The position numbers and the translations under genes were made by a program. From contig MU400639.1 of the NCBI GenBank assembly GCA_022578965.1, positions 47,395-111,394 of the forward strand: 64,000 nt of DNA, read 5' to 3'. Under the pieces are notes generated by a model. That model saw only the letters and a list, made by a program, of their open reading frames with translations. It was not told where the DNA came from and made no database searches. Of this stretch, positions 34,358 to 46,916 are shown piece after piece. Each line of letters begins with the position of its first letter. The first letter of the stretch is position 1. Origin of the DNA: Xylaria sp. FL1777. Taxonomy: Eukaryota > Ascomycota > Sordariomycetes > Xylariales > Xylariaceae.

Positions 34358-35714
34358 CTATGAGTCTTTGGGCTTCTTCTGGTCTTTGTTCTCTGACAGG
34401 ATCCTGACGGCGTCCTTGCTGAACACGTAGCTCAGACCGCTCCATACTGTCGTAGTTGCGACGAGATATCTACGCGGGGATTAATTAGCATTGATATGAT
34501 AATTCTCATCAACCAACTGATTGGTTATGTAACAAGAAGAGCTGGCCTGTCTATCGGACATTGGGGATAGGGAGTGACGAAGTAGAGCAATAATAACGAT
34601 GATTGAAGGGGTAAAACCCCCCAAGAAAGAAAAACTAACTGTAAAGCCGTCATGGCACCGCCAACATCCACCGCCACGACGGGGGCGACCATCGTGGCGC
34701 CCATGAGGCCGAGCTGCAAGAACGTGTTGTACTTGCTAATGGTGGTGGGCCGCACCTCGGCCGAGGGCAGCGAGAAATCCCAGTACCTCGTGAAGGTCTT
34801 GGGGGGCGGCAGGGAGATCCAGCGGTAGTAGATGGCCGAGATGCCGAGGCCGACATCGCGGCCGAGAATGATAGTCGCTAGCCAGACTAGAAGTCAAAGG
34901 AAACAAGAAGTTTCTTCACGTTAGCTTGAAGAAACTTCTAGAATAGGGGAATGGGAAGAAGAAGAGGAAGGGGAGGGGGAGCGGGGAAGAGAAGGGGAGA
35001 GAATGAAGAGAAGAAGAAGAAGAAGAAGAAATGGAACTTACCAGGTAATGACCCCTGCATCGCCAGACAGACGGTCAGCACCGTCATTAGCAGCTTGTCC
35101 GCCATGGGGTCGACGACGCTCCCAACGACGGTCTGGAGTTTCCAGCGGCGGGCGATCCAGCCGTCGAGCAGGTCCGAGACGCCAGCGTACGCGAAGAGGC
35201 CGAGCGCCAGGGCGTGGGCGTCGTGGAGGATGGCGTAGCCGATGAAGGGCGCGGCCACGAGGCGCGAGAAGGTGAGGAGGTTGGGCACCGTGTAGATGTT
35301 CTCATGGGGCGTCAGGGAGGGCAGTAGGACCTTCCGGATGCCCTTCGGCTGTGGCCGGGGCGCATGCTGTTGAGCTTTTGCGGATTCTCGGCCTTCTTTC
35401 CCTTCGGCGAGGTGTCTCGCCGTCGTGCTCAATAGACATCTTAATGAATCCGTAGGGGGGACCACTTGAGCCCTGAGTGCCCAAGCACCCACCCCATTTA
35501 TCCGGCACGCCGGGACATCCTGTGATATGCGCAGCCGTGTCCGCGCTCTCGTCGCATACGACGACAGCGTGGCAACAGGTGGAGCCCCGGCCAAGCCCGG
35601 GCTCAGCGGCACAAGACTAGTCACAGACCACCGATTGGGACGCCGGGCTCCAACATGGGCGCCGCGTAAGAGAGTCCGAGCCGGAGGGGTACCCGTAGAT
35701 CTGTACATCAACAT
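34358..35714 (-). CDS. CRD1: Cardiolipin synthase (CDP-alcohol phosphatidyltransferase), three exons
   Basis: Inner mitochondrial membrane enzyme that joins CDP-diacylglycerol and phosphatidylglycerol to make cardiolipin. Exons 35714-35042, 34886-34640 and 34469-34358 join in phase to give 343 residues. The N-terminal 100 residues are arginine-rich, consistent with mitochondrial import. The catalytic signature D-x2-DG-x2-AR-x8-G-x3-D-x3-D is exact in DLLDGWIARRWKLQTVVGSV and the following VDPMAD (about residues 178-201). Downstream TILGRDVGLGISAIYYRW and TISKYNTFLQLGL match cardiolipin synthases; the last exon encodes YLVATTTVWSGLSYVFSKDAVR. Intron 1 (155 bp) contains a purine-rich GAA-repeat tract on the plus strand. 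The open frame extends upstream of the ATG without another ATG. Confidence 0.95.
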
Positions 35715-37053
35715 GACGACCAAGGATGGCGCGGGTGCTTGGCGCAGATTTTCACTGAACACCACACTACGACGATTTCCCCTAACGAAGACCCGCGTCA
35801 AGATGATACTCGTCCGAATTTGGAGTTATTCGAGAATCCGTGAACCTTGATGAGGGACAGGATGCTGGGTCACACAGACAACGCTGGGATGTCGTTTGAG
35901 GCCGATTTTTCCTCCCAGATCTGCGCCTGGCTTAAGCGGCGTGTTCGTACCCCCGTTTTCTCCCTTATTCACTCCTAGAATTCTCCTGGTTTGAGCTTAA
36001 AGGTAAGCTAGGCAGCATTGATGTTGAACCTAGATCAGTGAGAGACAAAAGAAAGAAAGACGGGAAGAAACTCGAGTACGGACGTTCGTGCGAACGCCGT
36101 CTCTCACTCTCTCCCTCTGCAGAGCTGGATAGATGCCCCAAGCCCGCAGCGAATGGAATCCCAACGACTGCAGTCAACCAAGGAAGACGTCGAAGGTTTG
36201 GTGTCGGTAAGTCTGCATCTAGTACACTGTAAAGCAAGCACTGTAAAGCAGGTACAAAATGACGTTGTGTTTGGTAGATGGATGCCCTTGTCACAGTCTA
36301 GGAAGTATCTGAAACGCACTGTGCCCCAAGCTTTTCGCAGCTGAAAGCAACTGAAGGTTACTGCTACAGCTATGCCAAGCTTCCGTACTTAGTATAGGTA
36401 GGTAAGCGTACAGTATTGGCCATAGTATGTACTGTGTGTACTGTCTAAAATGTGGGCTTTGTATACTGTCCTTTACTATCCATGTCCGTCTAACGTGCAC
36501 GCAAAAATGAGTTGCGCTTAATAGAGATCGGGGAAAATCCTTGTGTGCTATTGATCCTACCGACTGCCTTCCAAGTGTCCTGTTTTCTAAGAGCTACCGT
36601 GTCTTTTACAATAACGCCCATGACTCCCTACCAATGACCCGTGAGGCTGCTCGGTTTTGTGGTACAGTATAATAACATATACTTTCCCGTCATGGTGCTC
36701 CTGCGATTCCCATTCCACCTTCATGACATAGGTACTGTCGATGGCTCTATAACACCTAAACCCCATCCAAAAAGGAAGAAGAGAAAAAAGAGAGAAAACA
36801 AAACGAGAAAAAAAAGAGGCAAAAAGGCGAGGGCAAAAAAAAAAGGAGAGAGAAAGGAGAAGTGATTAACACATGCATCACAAACCCTCTCCTACCCCAA
36901 ACTAATCCTTCCTGCACCCTTAACGCCAACGCTAGTCTCATGATTACCCCCAGAAATACCAATTGTACGGAATATTTGTTGACAATTATAAAGCATGTGC
37001 TACCGACTATTCGGCTACAACATGCACCTCACAGTTGTATCCTTCCCTGTACA
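35715..37053. other. Intergenic region CRD1-WOPR gene
   Basis: About 1.3 kb covering the CRD1 promoter and the 3' end of the WOPR gene. It contains a strongly purine-rich tract (A and G only, mostly) at about 36773-36862. Short frames here have no motif. Confidence 0.4.
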
Positions 37054-38526
37054 TCACCAGTCACCTTCGTGCTTGGGGATAATCGGTGCTGTTCTGTTCC
37101 ATTCCTGGTCTGCTGCTGCTGATAATTCTGAATGGTCTAGGCTCATCGGGAGGTTGGTCGGTGTTGTACTGGTGCTCGTGGAGCCAAAGGTTGGCCCCGC
37201 GGAGTCCTGGAGAGGGTCTCCAAAATCGTTCATCGGCAGTCGATTCATGGAATTGTCATACCCGTTCGCGAGTTGGCTATTAAATCCAGATGTACTATGC
37301 GGCACTGAGCTACCTAGGCTGGGGCCGCCGTTGCTCTGACCGATCGTGCCAGGGGGGCCAAACCCCCCGGATGGGCTAGTTGAAGCGCTTTCTGCGGCGG
37401 CATTGGCAGCCGAAGGCGCAAACATCTCACCAAATGAATTAGTCGAGATGGCATGACCAGCCAAGCCACTACCATGGCCCATCATCGTGGGTGAGTACCC
37501 GAGAGGGGTTGTGCTATTTGTGCTAGGCACCATAGAATGTCGCCGGTTCTGGACCATTTGACTATAGCTGGGTTGTCGGGATGGACCGTAGGCTGCATCA
37601 TAAGTATAGGAAGGTATCAGCGGCTGTCCATAACTTGTAGCGGGCGGCTGCATCTGTGATAAACCATAGGCCGGGTTGTGATAGTGCTGAGCGCCACCCC
37701 AGGCCTGAGAATGCCCAAATGGCTGCGGTGGTGGTATGGATAGAGATCTATGTGGCAAGCCTGGTATCCCCACGTAATCCATGTTTGTAGGATAACCAAA
37801 ACCCCTCGATGGGTCAATCACACCTAGGTCGCCATCGTCAACAGGCGATCTAAAGTTTCCGGACTGAACAAGAGACGGGCGAGGCAAGATGTTGGCGAGT
37901 TCTGGCGCCTGCGTGACTGATTTTAGTTTATTGGCTTTGATGTCCTCAAGGGTGTAGTAGGAAACAAGATGATGGTGTACGCCCTTATGTTGCACACTGA
38001 TTGTCTTCTTAATCAGTCCGTTCTCTTTGAATTGATACGAGTCAACTAAAGAACCAACATAAGCTCTTTCAAGTTCGTTGTTTCCATTAACATTCTCCAT
38101 GCCCGTTATCGTTGTTGGTGAGGATAAGGCACTAGGTTGGTAGGGGCTAATAGAAGGCGGTCTAGGAGTCGATGTAGTCTTCATGACACCCCCTTCAGTC
38201 TTGCTGCGTTTCATGGCGCGCTTTTTCTCGCCCGGCTGGAAAGGTTTGTCAAGCTCTCGATACAAGAGAAAGTTGCCAAGGATTCTGCTCGGGCTCCATG
38301 GCACCCCATCTGTCCACCGTTTTATACCTGATGAATGCTCTTCGTAGATAAATACGTTTCCACTCTGTATGAGATGGCTTCGCTCACGGTCGTGGGGTCT
38401 TCGTGGAACATGTGAAAGGGTACCAGAGAGGCAGGCCTCGAAGAGAATCAACGCATCCATAGTACTACCAATGAATCCTTGAAATGTAGGGGCCAGGGGG
38501 TTGTTCCCCGGTGGTTGACTCGCCAT
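37054..38526 (-). CDS. SGE1: WOPR-domain transcription factor (Gti1/Pac2 family, Sge1/Ryp1/Wor1-like)
   Basis: Sequence-specific DNA-binding master regulator; orthologues control morphological switching (Wor1, Ryp1) and effector genes and conidiation (Sge1). The 490-residue single-exon protein begins MASQPPGNNPLAPTFQGFIG. WOPRa spans about residues 12-95 (MDALILFEACLSGTL, SGNVFIYEEHSSGIKRWTDG, WSPSRILGNFLLYRELD), followed by a basic KKRAMKRSK linker. WOPRb spans about 150-215 (LVDSYQFKENGLIKKTISV, HHHLVSYYTLEDI). The C-terminal half is low-complexity, rich in Gly, Ser, Pro, Tyr and Asn, as usual for activation domains. It has an exceptionally long upstream intergenic region, a recurring feature of this gene class. 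The symbol assumes orthology to Sge1/Ryp1 rather than to the Pac2 paralogue, on the MAS-start and domain layout. Confidence 0.95.
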   Translation of the reverse strand: MASQPPGNNPLAPTFQGFIGSTMDALILFEACLSGTLSHVPRRPHDRERSHLIQSGNVFIYEEHSSGIKRWTDGVPWSPSRILGNFLLYRELDKPFQPGEKKRAMKRSKTEGGVMKTTSTPRPPSISPYQPSALSSPTTITGMENVNGNNELERAYVGSLVDSYQFKENGLIKKTISVQHKGVHHHLVSYYTLEDIKANKLKSVTQAPELANILPRPSLVQSGNFRSPVDDGDLGVIDPSRGFGYPTNMDYVGIPGLPHRSLSIPPPQPFGHSQAWGGAQHYHNPAYGLSQMQPPATSYGQPLIPSYTYDAAYGPSRQPSYSQMVQNRRHSMVPSTNSTTPLGYSPTMMGHGSGLAGHAISTNSFGEMFAPSAANAAAESASTSPSGGFGPPGTIGQSNGGPSLGSSVPHSTSGFNSQLANGYDNSMNRLPMNDFGDPLQDSAGPTFGSTSTSTTPTNLPMSLDHSELSAAADQEWNRTAPIIPKHEGDW

Positions 38527-41500
38527 GATAAATGTGACGAGAACGGCAATAGCCGTTAAACGATAACGTCTATGCTGGTTGTCCCTTTGTAAAGTCTCCG
38601 ACGTGGCGCCCGGAAGCCAGGCAGGGTGCGGTGAAGGGAAACGTAGGTTTACGAGAGGTCTAGAATGCCTGTAAGCCCTATGGAAAACGCAGGGTTAGCT
38701 AGAAGGCGTAAACTGTGTAGAGAAGAAGCATTAACAATGAATAGCTATCTAGTTCAACAACGATTGATACGAAACAAGACGCCTCAGCTGGGAGTCGGCT
38801 GACGACCAGCTGAGGATAATCTACCGTAAGAGTGTGATAACTCGATGGATGGTTGGCACTGTCTGCTGAGTATTCTAGGACGTACCTGGAAGCGCTAGCA
38901 AGTTGCTATATTAGAGTGGCCGGGTATATTGAGTTGAAGTGAAGTGAAAGCTAATGGAGATCGTGACAGGAACGAAGCAGGTAATCTGGGGGCTTTATAC
39001 TCTGTTAGCCCAAGAGGGGGAGAAAATTGGCTCTGCTATGAGCCAACGGTATAGCCCAAGTGGTGCCGGTCGACGTAGTACTATTGTTGGAATGAACAAA
39101 GTGGCAAGGTACTTTACAATTCTCTGGATTGTAAATGTGTCCTCGCGATGGGGTGTCCGGGAGTCCGTAGACGAATATATTGGCAGAAATAGAGAAATGA
39201 GGCTAGGTCACCGAAGTAGCTTCGAGTGCTCTACCGTTCGGATCCAGAGTACCTGAAAGGCCTGCCAGACCCATGTGAGGTAGATAAACCTGGACGGCCA
39301 GTAAGTTAGATAAGTATATGACTGAGCTTGGCCAAATTGGGACAGACAGTCTGTAGTATACGGCACTGGAAACTGGAGAAGGGGACGGTGGACGAACCGA
39401 GGAAACCTTATTTGAGCGAGGATATGTTAGCTGGTAGACTAAGATGAAAACAGAGGCGAGAGACGTGCGGCGACTAGAGGGGTATGTCGCTTCAGGCGAA
39501 ACCTGGCTAGTGCGTTGATACTATACTTACGATTGAGTTTATGACCTGCCGCCGTCTAAGTGGTAGTCGGTCGGTGTATATCTGCGTAGAGTGACCGGAC
39601 TATACTGAGCCCTGCCCTCACACCACTTTTGAGTTTGCGGATCAAGGAACTTGGAAGACGGAACCCCGAACTCTTTTTCCTATGCAGATCTGCGAATTGA
39701 CCGTTCAAGTTTGTGGGAATGTGAGATACAGCAATAAATAGACAGGAGGTAAAATGGGGTATCTCGGTCAAGAAGAAGTGGAAAGAATAGAAAATCAATC
39801 TGACTACAATGCCAGTGTGACCTGCACCTCAGTTGACGTTGCCAGTGTACACATGGAACCCAAGGGTGAGGAAAGTAGAAATGAACTACCAAAACGGCGA
39901 CGAGGTAAGTAAGTAGGGGGGCTAGGTAGCAGATTACCGAGTTCAGGGAAGCTTGTCTAATGTGTTGTGCCTACGTTTATATGGAGGCAGGTAGTGACCA
40001 CGGCGATCCAGTTCTCTGCGGGATGCAGGTTTGCAGACAGAAAGAGAAGGAAAAGAGAACAAGGGGGAGAGAGAGGAAGGGAGGCAGGGAGTGGGATTGT
40101 GTTTTCTTGTCGAGTATTCTTGTCGAGCACGAGTGGGCTGAGAATTAAGAAGCCCGCAGGGTCAACTTCGCACTTCCCTAAAACACAGTTAGAAACAACG
40201 GGAAAAGGAGCGGCGAAAAGAACTACCAGTGTAGCTGCCCGAGTATTTCATATTCAAACTGTTACATGCGAAGCAGGCGCAATGATGGATGTGAGAAGTC
40301 ACTGAGAGAAAAGTGGAGAGGAAGGCGAAAGGGGTTCGAAGTAGTGTATGTACTTCGTGTCGCACATGTATATCGTACATGTGAGGATGTGCACGTGAGA
40401 ACCGCCTTGGAGTTACATATACGTGCAGGTACCTGTACGGAGGAAGAGGAAATAAGGAAATAGAGGCGAATAGGGGAATAGGGGAATAGAACAGAGGCTA
40501 GAGAGGAAGATAGAGGAGGACATCTACCTACCGGTCTCTAGAGGTGTTGACTTAGACCTTGGCTCAGGTATAATTTGATTTATATGTAATGCATTCACTG
40601 TCATATATCAGTGGTAGCTGCTGTAAGTAGTAGTCGTAGTCGTAGTCGTAGTCGTAATAGTAGTAGTGTGAGTGTGAGTGTGTAGTAGTAGTAGCAGTAG
40701 TAGTAGTGGTAGTGGTAGTAGTAGTTGTGGAAATCGTAGTCGTAGCCTCAGCGAATGGCGTTATGTTGGTGAATGAGGCGGCGTCTTCACTATACCAGCC
40801 TAGCTTAGGGCTAGTGTGCGAGAAAGAGCAAGAAACAACAGAAGGATTTGCTCGTTTCCGGGCGCCAATGCAAGCACCCTTCTTCCTTGCCCTAGTTTCC
40901 GGCGTCCTCCGCCTCGTGTATGGAGACAGTTGAGGCTGGGGATGGAGATGATGGGGGATAGGGGAGGGGGGAGGGGGACGAGGGACGAGGGTGGGAAGAT
41001 GGGGATGGATACGGAGACCACAGCCGGGACCGGCAATGGGCCGATATTAGTGTAAGCCGGGCTTTGCCGTGGACAGACACTGCTTCTTTATCACGGTGGG
41101 CGGTGTATTGTTATTGTTGCTCTATCTTGGTCGTGCTCTTCTAGGCTCGCATAGAAATTCTCACGCAGGTCACTCACTCAGATCGAAAAAATACGTGTGT
41201 AGGGTAGGAAGATAGGGAGATTGGAAGATATGTTGGAGATGCAGTGTTCATTTATAAATCTTAACACCGAATGAGGTAGACGCGGGGGAGCAGTCGAAAT
41301 GAACTGCTTCGTCCGTCCACACATACCTAGGTATCTAGTCCCGGTATGCAGATATGGTGTCTAGCGTTCGCATGCTGCCCGTGAAACGTCTTCTCAACGC
41401 TGTTCTCGACGCTGTTCTCGCCTGGAATAGCTACTTACCTACAGATGCACGACCTGCCTAGGTATGGTTCCGTAGCTACATCTGCACTCGCGTAGCTATA

Positions 41501-44489
41501 TGTACGCAGGCAGTTACTTTCTTCCTGACCTACCTGCATGGTACTTTCTCACGTACATGTGTAGTGACATTTGCTCCGCCGAGTGCCGTTTGCTGTCGTA
41601 AACCATATTTGTAAGGTAAGCTCTGGTCTAGTCCGCCGCCTGGTACGATAAGGTAGGTAAGTATGTAGGGAGGTCAGTAGGTAATCATTAACCGCTCCCG
41701 CTAGCAGACGAACCAAATCCTCTCCTCCAGGGCTCTTCCCGGTCCTTCGACTCTCCCTGCTTGATGCCAGCACGGATCTGGCTGTGATTGTTTACACGCC
41801 TGTCCACGAGTCTCAACTTACAACACGTTTCCCCCTTGTCCTTTTGATTCCCGTTCTCATAGCACAAAGATATCAGGACACTGATGAACTCTTGGTACGA
41901 GACCCCGAACGCGCTAAATCGTCCCATCTACGGCGATCCGGCCGGGTTAGTACGCGTGTCCCGTTGTAGCAGTTGTTTGCTTGAGTAGGGCTTATTCATC
42001 TTCTCCATCTTACGAAGTACTGGAGAACTATCTTTACTTAGTCGCGTTGGGTGTCCTAACAACGGAAGAGGCAGCAGCAGCAGCAGGTCGGTTAAAAGCC
42101 TAGTCTATGCTGCTTCTCTCCCCCCCCCCTAAGATATCGTGTTTTTAATCCGGCGGTTTTGTTAACGGGTACGCAAGTGTATGCGTAGGTGTTCTTATGC
42201 TTACCCTAAGTAACTGCATGCATGTAGTTGCAAAAAAAGGAAAAAAGAAATAGTTTTCTTCTTCATGCCAAATGCTCGTTATGTGTCTCTTACTCTAGGC
42301 TGAAGGCTAATAATAGGTGACAGCGTCAACACACATATGTCGACGTAACTTTACAAGATTTCGTGAAAAAGGCAGAGAACCATATCTCCATAGCGACCTC
42401 GATAGCCCGTGTTATATGTCGCATACTGAATTGGAAAGTAGTATGGAAAATCCCAAGAGACTCGGCTCTTGTTGGTCGAGGCGCGGGCGGAACCACCCGC
42501 AACTCTCTCTTCGTGACTCAAGACCACCTTGGAGTCGGCTCTTCTCTGGAATACAAGTCTCTGGGTACACCCTTACTAGCACTTACTTGAGGAGAAAACT
42601 ATCCCCCGAGGAGAAAAGTCTTTCACATGAATACATTGACCCATGAAATATCTCCTACGAAAGGCGAGGGAAACTTTTTAGTCACCACCACAACCCCCTC
42701 CCTCCCCGTGAACAGTAGAGCTGGACACATACCAAGTCGGCGCGGGGCGCAGGGACGTTGAGCGGATAATTTTAGTGTGAGTAGCGTGCAGAACCTGGAC
42801 CAGGAAAGCCCTGTTACAAGTAGGCCCCGGAGAAAAACCTTATCGAAAGTTTTGGGGCACATCTAATCAACCGTGTATGTTCCTATATATCTTTGTGGCT
42901 CCAGTTTTCCCCCTTTAGGGCATGTTGTAGGAGCATGTTGAAAGACAGTCGAGGCTAGTAATGGTCTGTAGGGGGCCACAAGTGATGCTTGTTACTAATG
43001 TGCCAGCCCAATATTATCTATTGTAACCGATGTTGGGCGTTTTACACGTTCTTGAGTTGTAGGATTCCATCCTGTTGCACGGTATAGATGTTTTACAATG
43101 TAGAGAGCACAATGCATTCTGAAGATTATTAACAACAAGTTGGGAAATGCAGTGCTATGAGTAACACAAGCGCTTAGTTGGTATTATAGCTCATGTAAAC
43201 TACGGCAGTGATACTACCGAGGATCTGCGTTCGCCTCGGACATACATCCACTATTTGTCTCATAAATGATTACCTGACACCCCGTACATCCTTACTAACT
43301 CGTAGTTCACATGTCAGCGACTAGCAAAAGTAAAAATGCCGAGTGAGCAGCAGGATTCTAGATGTCAGATATTGGACAAGCCATCAAAGGTTTGGTTGGT
43401 GAGGAACCTGGTCCAAGTGATGTTATATCCACTTCTCATTCTGAAAGAGCTAATGGCATATTTCAGGGAGATTGTGACATATTTCGAAGGGTAGGAACCC
43501 CAGAAAAGACATTTGATGAAATGTACTTAATAATATGTCTGATGGTGGGTGTTGAGGTCACAAGTCTAAATATGGATACCTAGATAATTGTTAAGGTAAC
43601 AAGGTAACAACCTGCTAGTGATATAAACTAGTTCAACGCTTGGTATACAGGTAACGTTAAGCTATGATAATTGGCGATTCCTCTAGAGCAAAGCTATGGA
43701 AGCATCGCCGTCCAAATACCGTATCGTCCGCTCGCTTTAATGTGTGTATCACGATTTCTATTTTATTCCCGGAGTAGGTTAGGGACCTGGATTGGGGACC
43801 TACAAGTTCATATGAAAATTAAGTTAGTAGTTGGTGTATTAAACGTGATTTGTAGGCCTTTGGGAAGGGTACAAAGCTCTTGAACGTGATTCTAGTCTAG
43901 ATAGGAGCTTTGCACTCTCCAAACCGGCAGAAAAAAAATCAAAAGCATGTGTAAGACTGCCTAAACATGACGCTGTCCGCTGCGTACACGTGGAGGGGGT
44001 TACTCAGCACGTGGCGGAAATTATTTATTTCTGCCTGCGGCCCGGGTTCGTGCCGACTAGATAGTCTGTCGACGCGATAGACCGCGCGGCTTGGGCATAA
44101 TGTATACTGGCGATATGGCAAATATGCTAGGGAAACGTCCAATTTTGCGTAGATAGCAGAAAATCGAAGGAGTTACTAATAATTATAGAGTTCGGGGTTG
44201 AAAAGACTTCCTAAAGGCATGCTACTGATAACCCTCTATATTTGCGTAGGATGGGTAGGATTTGTCCAAACTATAATATAGTAACTCTTTCGTTCTCAAT
44301 GGATTGTGCAATTATAATAAAGTTTCGTGTACAGTAGCCAGTTTCTTTTTAAGATATCGAGAAAGGCAAAGTCGATATTGGCGTTGTAGAAGAGATGGAG
44401 GATTATTTGACACGGAACCCACTGGGAGGGGTTATATAGACACTCCCACCGTATCCTCCATAGTATCCTAACATATTCATGGTTTCGGA
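38527..44489. promoter_or_regulatory. Nearly 6 kb gene-free region upstream of the WOPR gene
   Basis: This stretch lies between the WOPR ATG and the 3' end of TDP1. I found no coding frame with a recognisable domain on either strand; frames of 60-110 codons are scattered and overlapping. It includes GTA/GTC-type microsatellite at 40626-40735, AG-rich and GGGA-rich tracts near 40470-41000, and many short TAGGTA simple-repeat patches. It likely contains a long promoter and possibly a long 5' UTR with introns, as known for Wor1 in Candida. Confidence 0.55.
40626..40735. repeat. Trinucleotide microsatellite (GTA/GTC)n
   Basis: About 110 bp dominated by GTA and GTC triplets, with a GTGTGA interruption. 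It lies about 2.1 kb upstream of the WOPR start codon. On the minus strand it reads as TAC/GAC repeats. Confidence 0.85.
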
Positions 44490-46916
44490 TTAAGCTTCAA
44501 GAAAAAGCCATGGCCGCTTCGAGTTAGTCTTACCGTAAGCCTCACCGGGGACGACCATGGGTATGGGGATTCTCTTTTCAAATGACCCCCAGCCCGAATT
44601 AACGGCCTGGCCGTCCATAGGAATGAGCACTCCGCATTCCCAATTACGGCAATTAAGCTTAGGCTGTCCAGATGCTCTATCTTTCACTAGGCGTCCCCTT
44701 ATCCGAACTTGTAATTAGTTTGACGTCATGAGATTGGGATATATACAGTGGTCTTACCAAGCACTCTCAGAGAGATTCGCACTACCAATGTAGGCCCATG
44801 ACGGTTGTGGTTTGTCGTGGCACAGATGACGGACAAAGAGAATTTTGCTATGCATCAACAGACCAGATCGGACGCTTTGACAATCGTGTACCAACTCCCT
44901 AGGGAATGTTGCCGAATCCCACCATTTACTCTGTAAGCATATAGTTCCTCCGCCCTGCATAATTTGATTAATACGCAAATATATTTTTTCGTCATGATGT
45001 AAATGACTTACGTTCTTGCCGCCACGACTTCGGCTTACGGTTTCATGAGAGGGGAAGTAGATGCGAAAGTTGTCAGGGTGATAGCTTAGTTCAGTCTTTT
45101 GGCCTGACTTCTTCTTGCCACCACTGGTGATCCTTCTCTCGTACTCTTTCAGTCCATTATCCCCTTATATCTAGTAAGTATACTGTTTAGGATGCTTAAA
45201 AGGGCACCCGCACAGACCTTTAGCAGCATTATAAATTGCCGAGATTAGGTCGGTATTCACTGAGCCGAGCGATGCTACTACGAAATCCAGTTCGATTTCT
45301 GATGTCGTCGCCAGGCCTAACGATTCCACAGCTCGCCCAAGGCCGCAGTATCCTATGGCTGAAATCAGCGGTGAACGTCAAATAGAGGTTTACTGTACCT
45401 GTCCGTTGCCATCCGTTTCCTACATGGCATTGTCCACTGCGCCCTCATTAGTAGGAGTATTCTTGAAACGAATCCATAACTACAAAAAGCTCACATAGTG
45501 TGGATAAACCTGTATTGGCTCGTTTCCGAGAAATCATACTTCGACAGGCTTTTAACAAGACTTTCGTCGAGGCCGGACGCTGTTAAAAAGTAGCAAAGCT
45601 CTTGACCAAACATAGTCAGTTGGTTGGCTGGATCCGTCGTTGTGGGTAGATCAATTAAGAAGACCGTGTTCTCCATGACACCCGTCTCACCCCACTGTAT
45701 GAGATGTTACAGATTAGTTAAGTCTGTCGCTCGAGCTACTATTTAGAACTTTGACTACTACTAATATGTTGTACGAATCCGATTATTTGGCAACCTGATG
45801 GTTGTGGAAGAAAGAAAATAAACTCACGTCGTATGGCACTAAGTTACCTGTAGGGATGACTAGACGTAGGTAATTGGGGAATTTAAGTAGTTGGAGCTTT
45901 GAATGCATACTACCAGTTGGCAACATGGGAGGAAAGCAAAATCTAGAGATGTGTTAGAGATATATGTTAGAGATTTGCATGTCAAGTCTATCCGGTAGTA
46001 CGGCAAGCTATGCAGCGACCAAAAAGGAATTGGTATGCCTAAATCATCTTGAAAAAGAGAAATCGGGGGTTCCTACCGGATACGATCTCTGGGCACATTC
46101 GCTCTCATTTCCTCTTTTTGATAGTCATTTGACGCAAATGCGATACATACCATCTTGGTTTTCTTTACGTCGATTTTGGATAGTAACCATTCGTCATCCC
46201 ATTGAAATGAGCTAAGAACTGCGAGCTCAAGCTGATCTTTTTGCAATATTTCTTCAATTTTGATATCATCCTGACGCGGATACCCTGAAACCCACTATAG
46301 CAGCTGGGTCAGTCATTGCACTTCAACTATAGGATAATGATTGTGATAAGCTAACTACATAAAGAAGAATTATATAGAAAAAAAAAAGAGGAAGACCTAG
46401 AACTACGTAGATACTTACAGTTTTCTTTACGGCGCCTTTGGGGTACGGCAACTGTGGCGATCTGGTACAGGCGGAGGTAGGAGCCAAGGTTGCGAGTGGC
46501 ATACCATCAGCAGGCTGGCCGTCAATCTTGACACGCTGTGGACAACGCTGGATAGTCTCGTCGTCGTGTGGTGCTTTACGCTTAGCAAGACGCGCGAGCC
46601 GTTCTTCTTCCATCTTCTTTCTATCGAGTCCCAGAGCTGAGAAGCTGCCGGATTGAGTGCTTGAACATATTGCCTTCGGCGTTGGTAGTGAGCGAGATGT
46701 CGTCGATGCCGCTAATTGGGTAGATTTCTTCGGTGTAGGTGGGCATTTTGGGCCATTTTCTAGGTCACCGTCCTCATCACCGCTCTGGTCCAGTTCAATG
46801 AGCTTCTGGGCAGTTGAGGGAGACGTGGCTATGTTGGGATCCTGGAGTGATAAAGCGATCGCGTAACGCAGTGCTGCTTCCTCATCACCTTCAAACGGAT
46901 CGTGATGAGAATCCAT
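44490..46916 (-). CDS. TDP1: Tyrosyl-DNA phosphodiesterase 1 with N-terminal UIM, nine exons
   Basis: Phospholipase-D-superfamily repair enzyme that removes stalled topoisomerase I peptides and other adducts from DNA 3' ends. Exons: 46916-46419, 46294-46077, 45942-45828, 45694-45495, 45436-45399, 45352-45218, 45163-45012, 44954-44758, 44697-44490; all joins keep phase and give 586 residues without a stop. Two HKN catalytic motifs are present: MHSKLQLLKFPNYLRLVIPTGN in exon 3 and MHSKILF...YIGSANLSESAWG in exon 8. Other signatures are WGETGVMENTVFLIDLP and ELSYHPDNFRIYFPS, ending MVVPGEAYG. The N-terminus has a ubiquitin-interacting motif, EEAALRYAIALSLQD (about residues 12-26). Exon 5 is only 38 bp and intron 5 only 46 bp. 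Confidence 0.95.

Noticed and set aside
36773..36862. Lys/Arg-rich peptide encoded by a purine tract
   Set aside because: The frame is simply AAG/AGA repeats from a purine-rich stretch; not a plausible protein.
41549..41927. Overlapping small frames in the WOPR upstream region
   Set aside because: Short, overlapping on both strands and low-complexity; no start context or motif.
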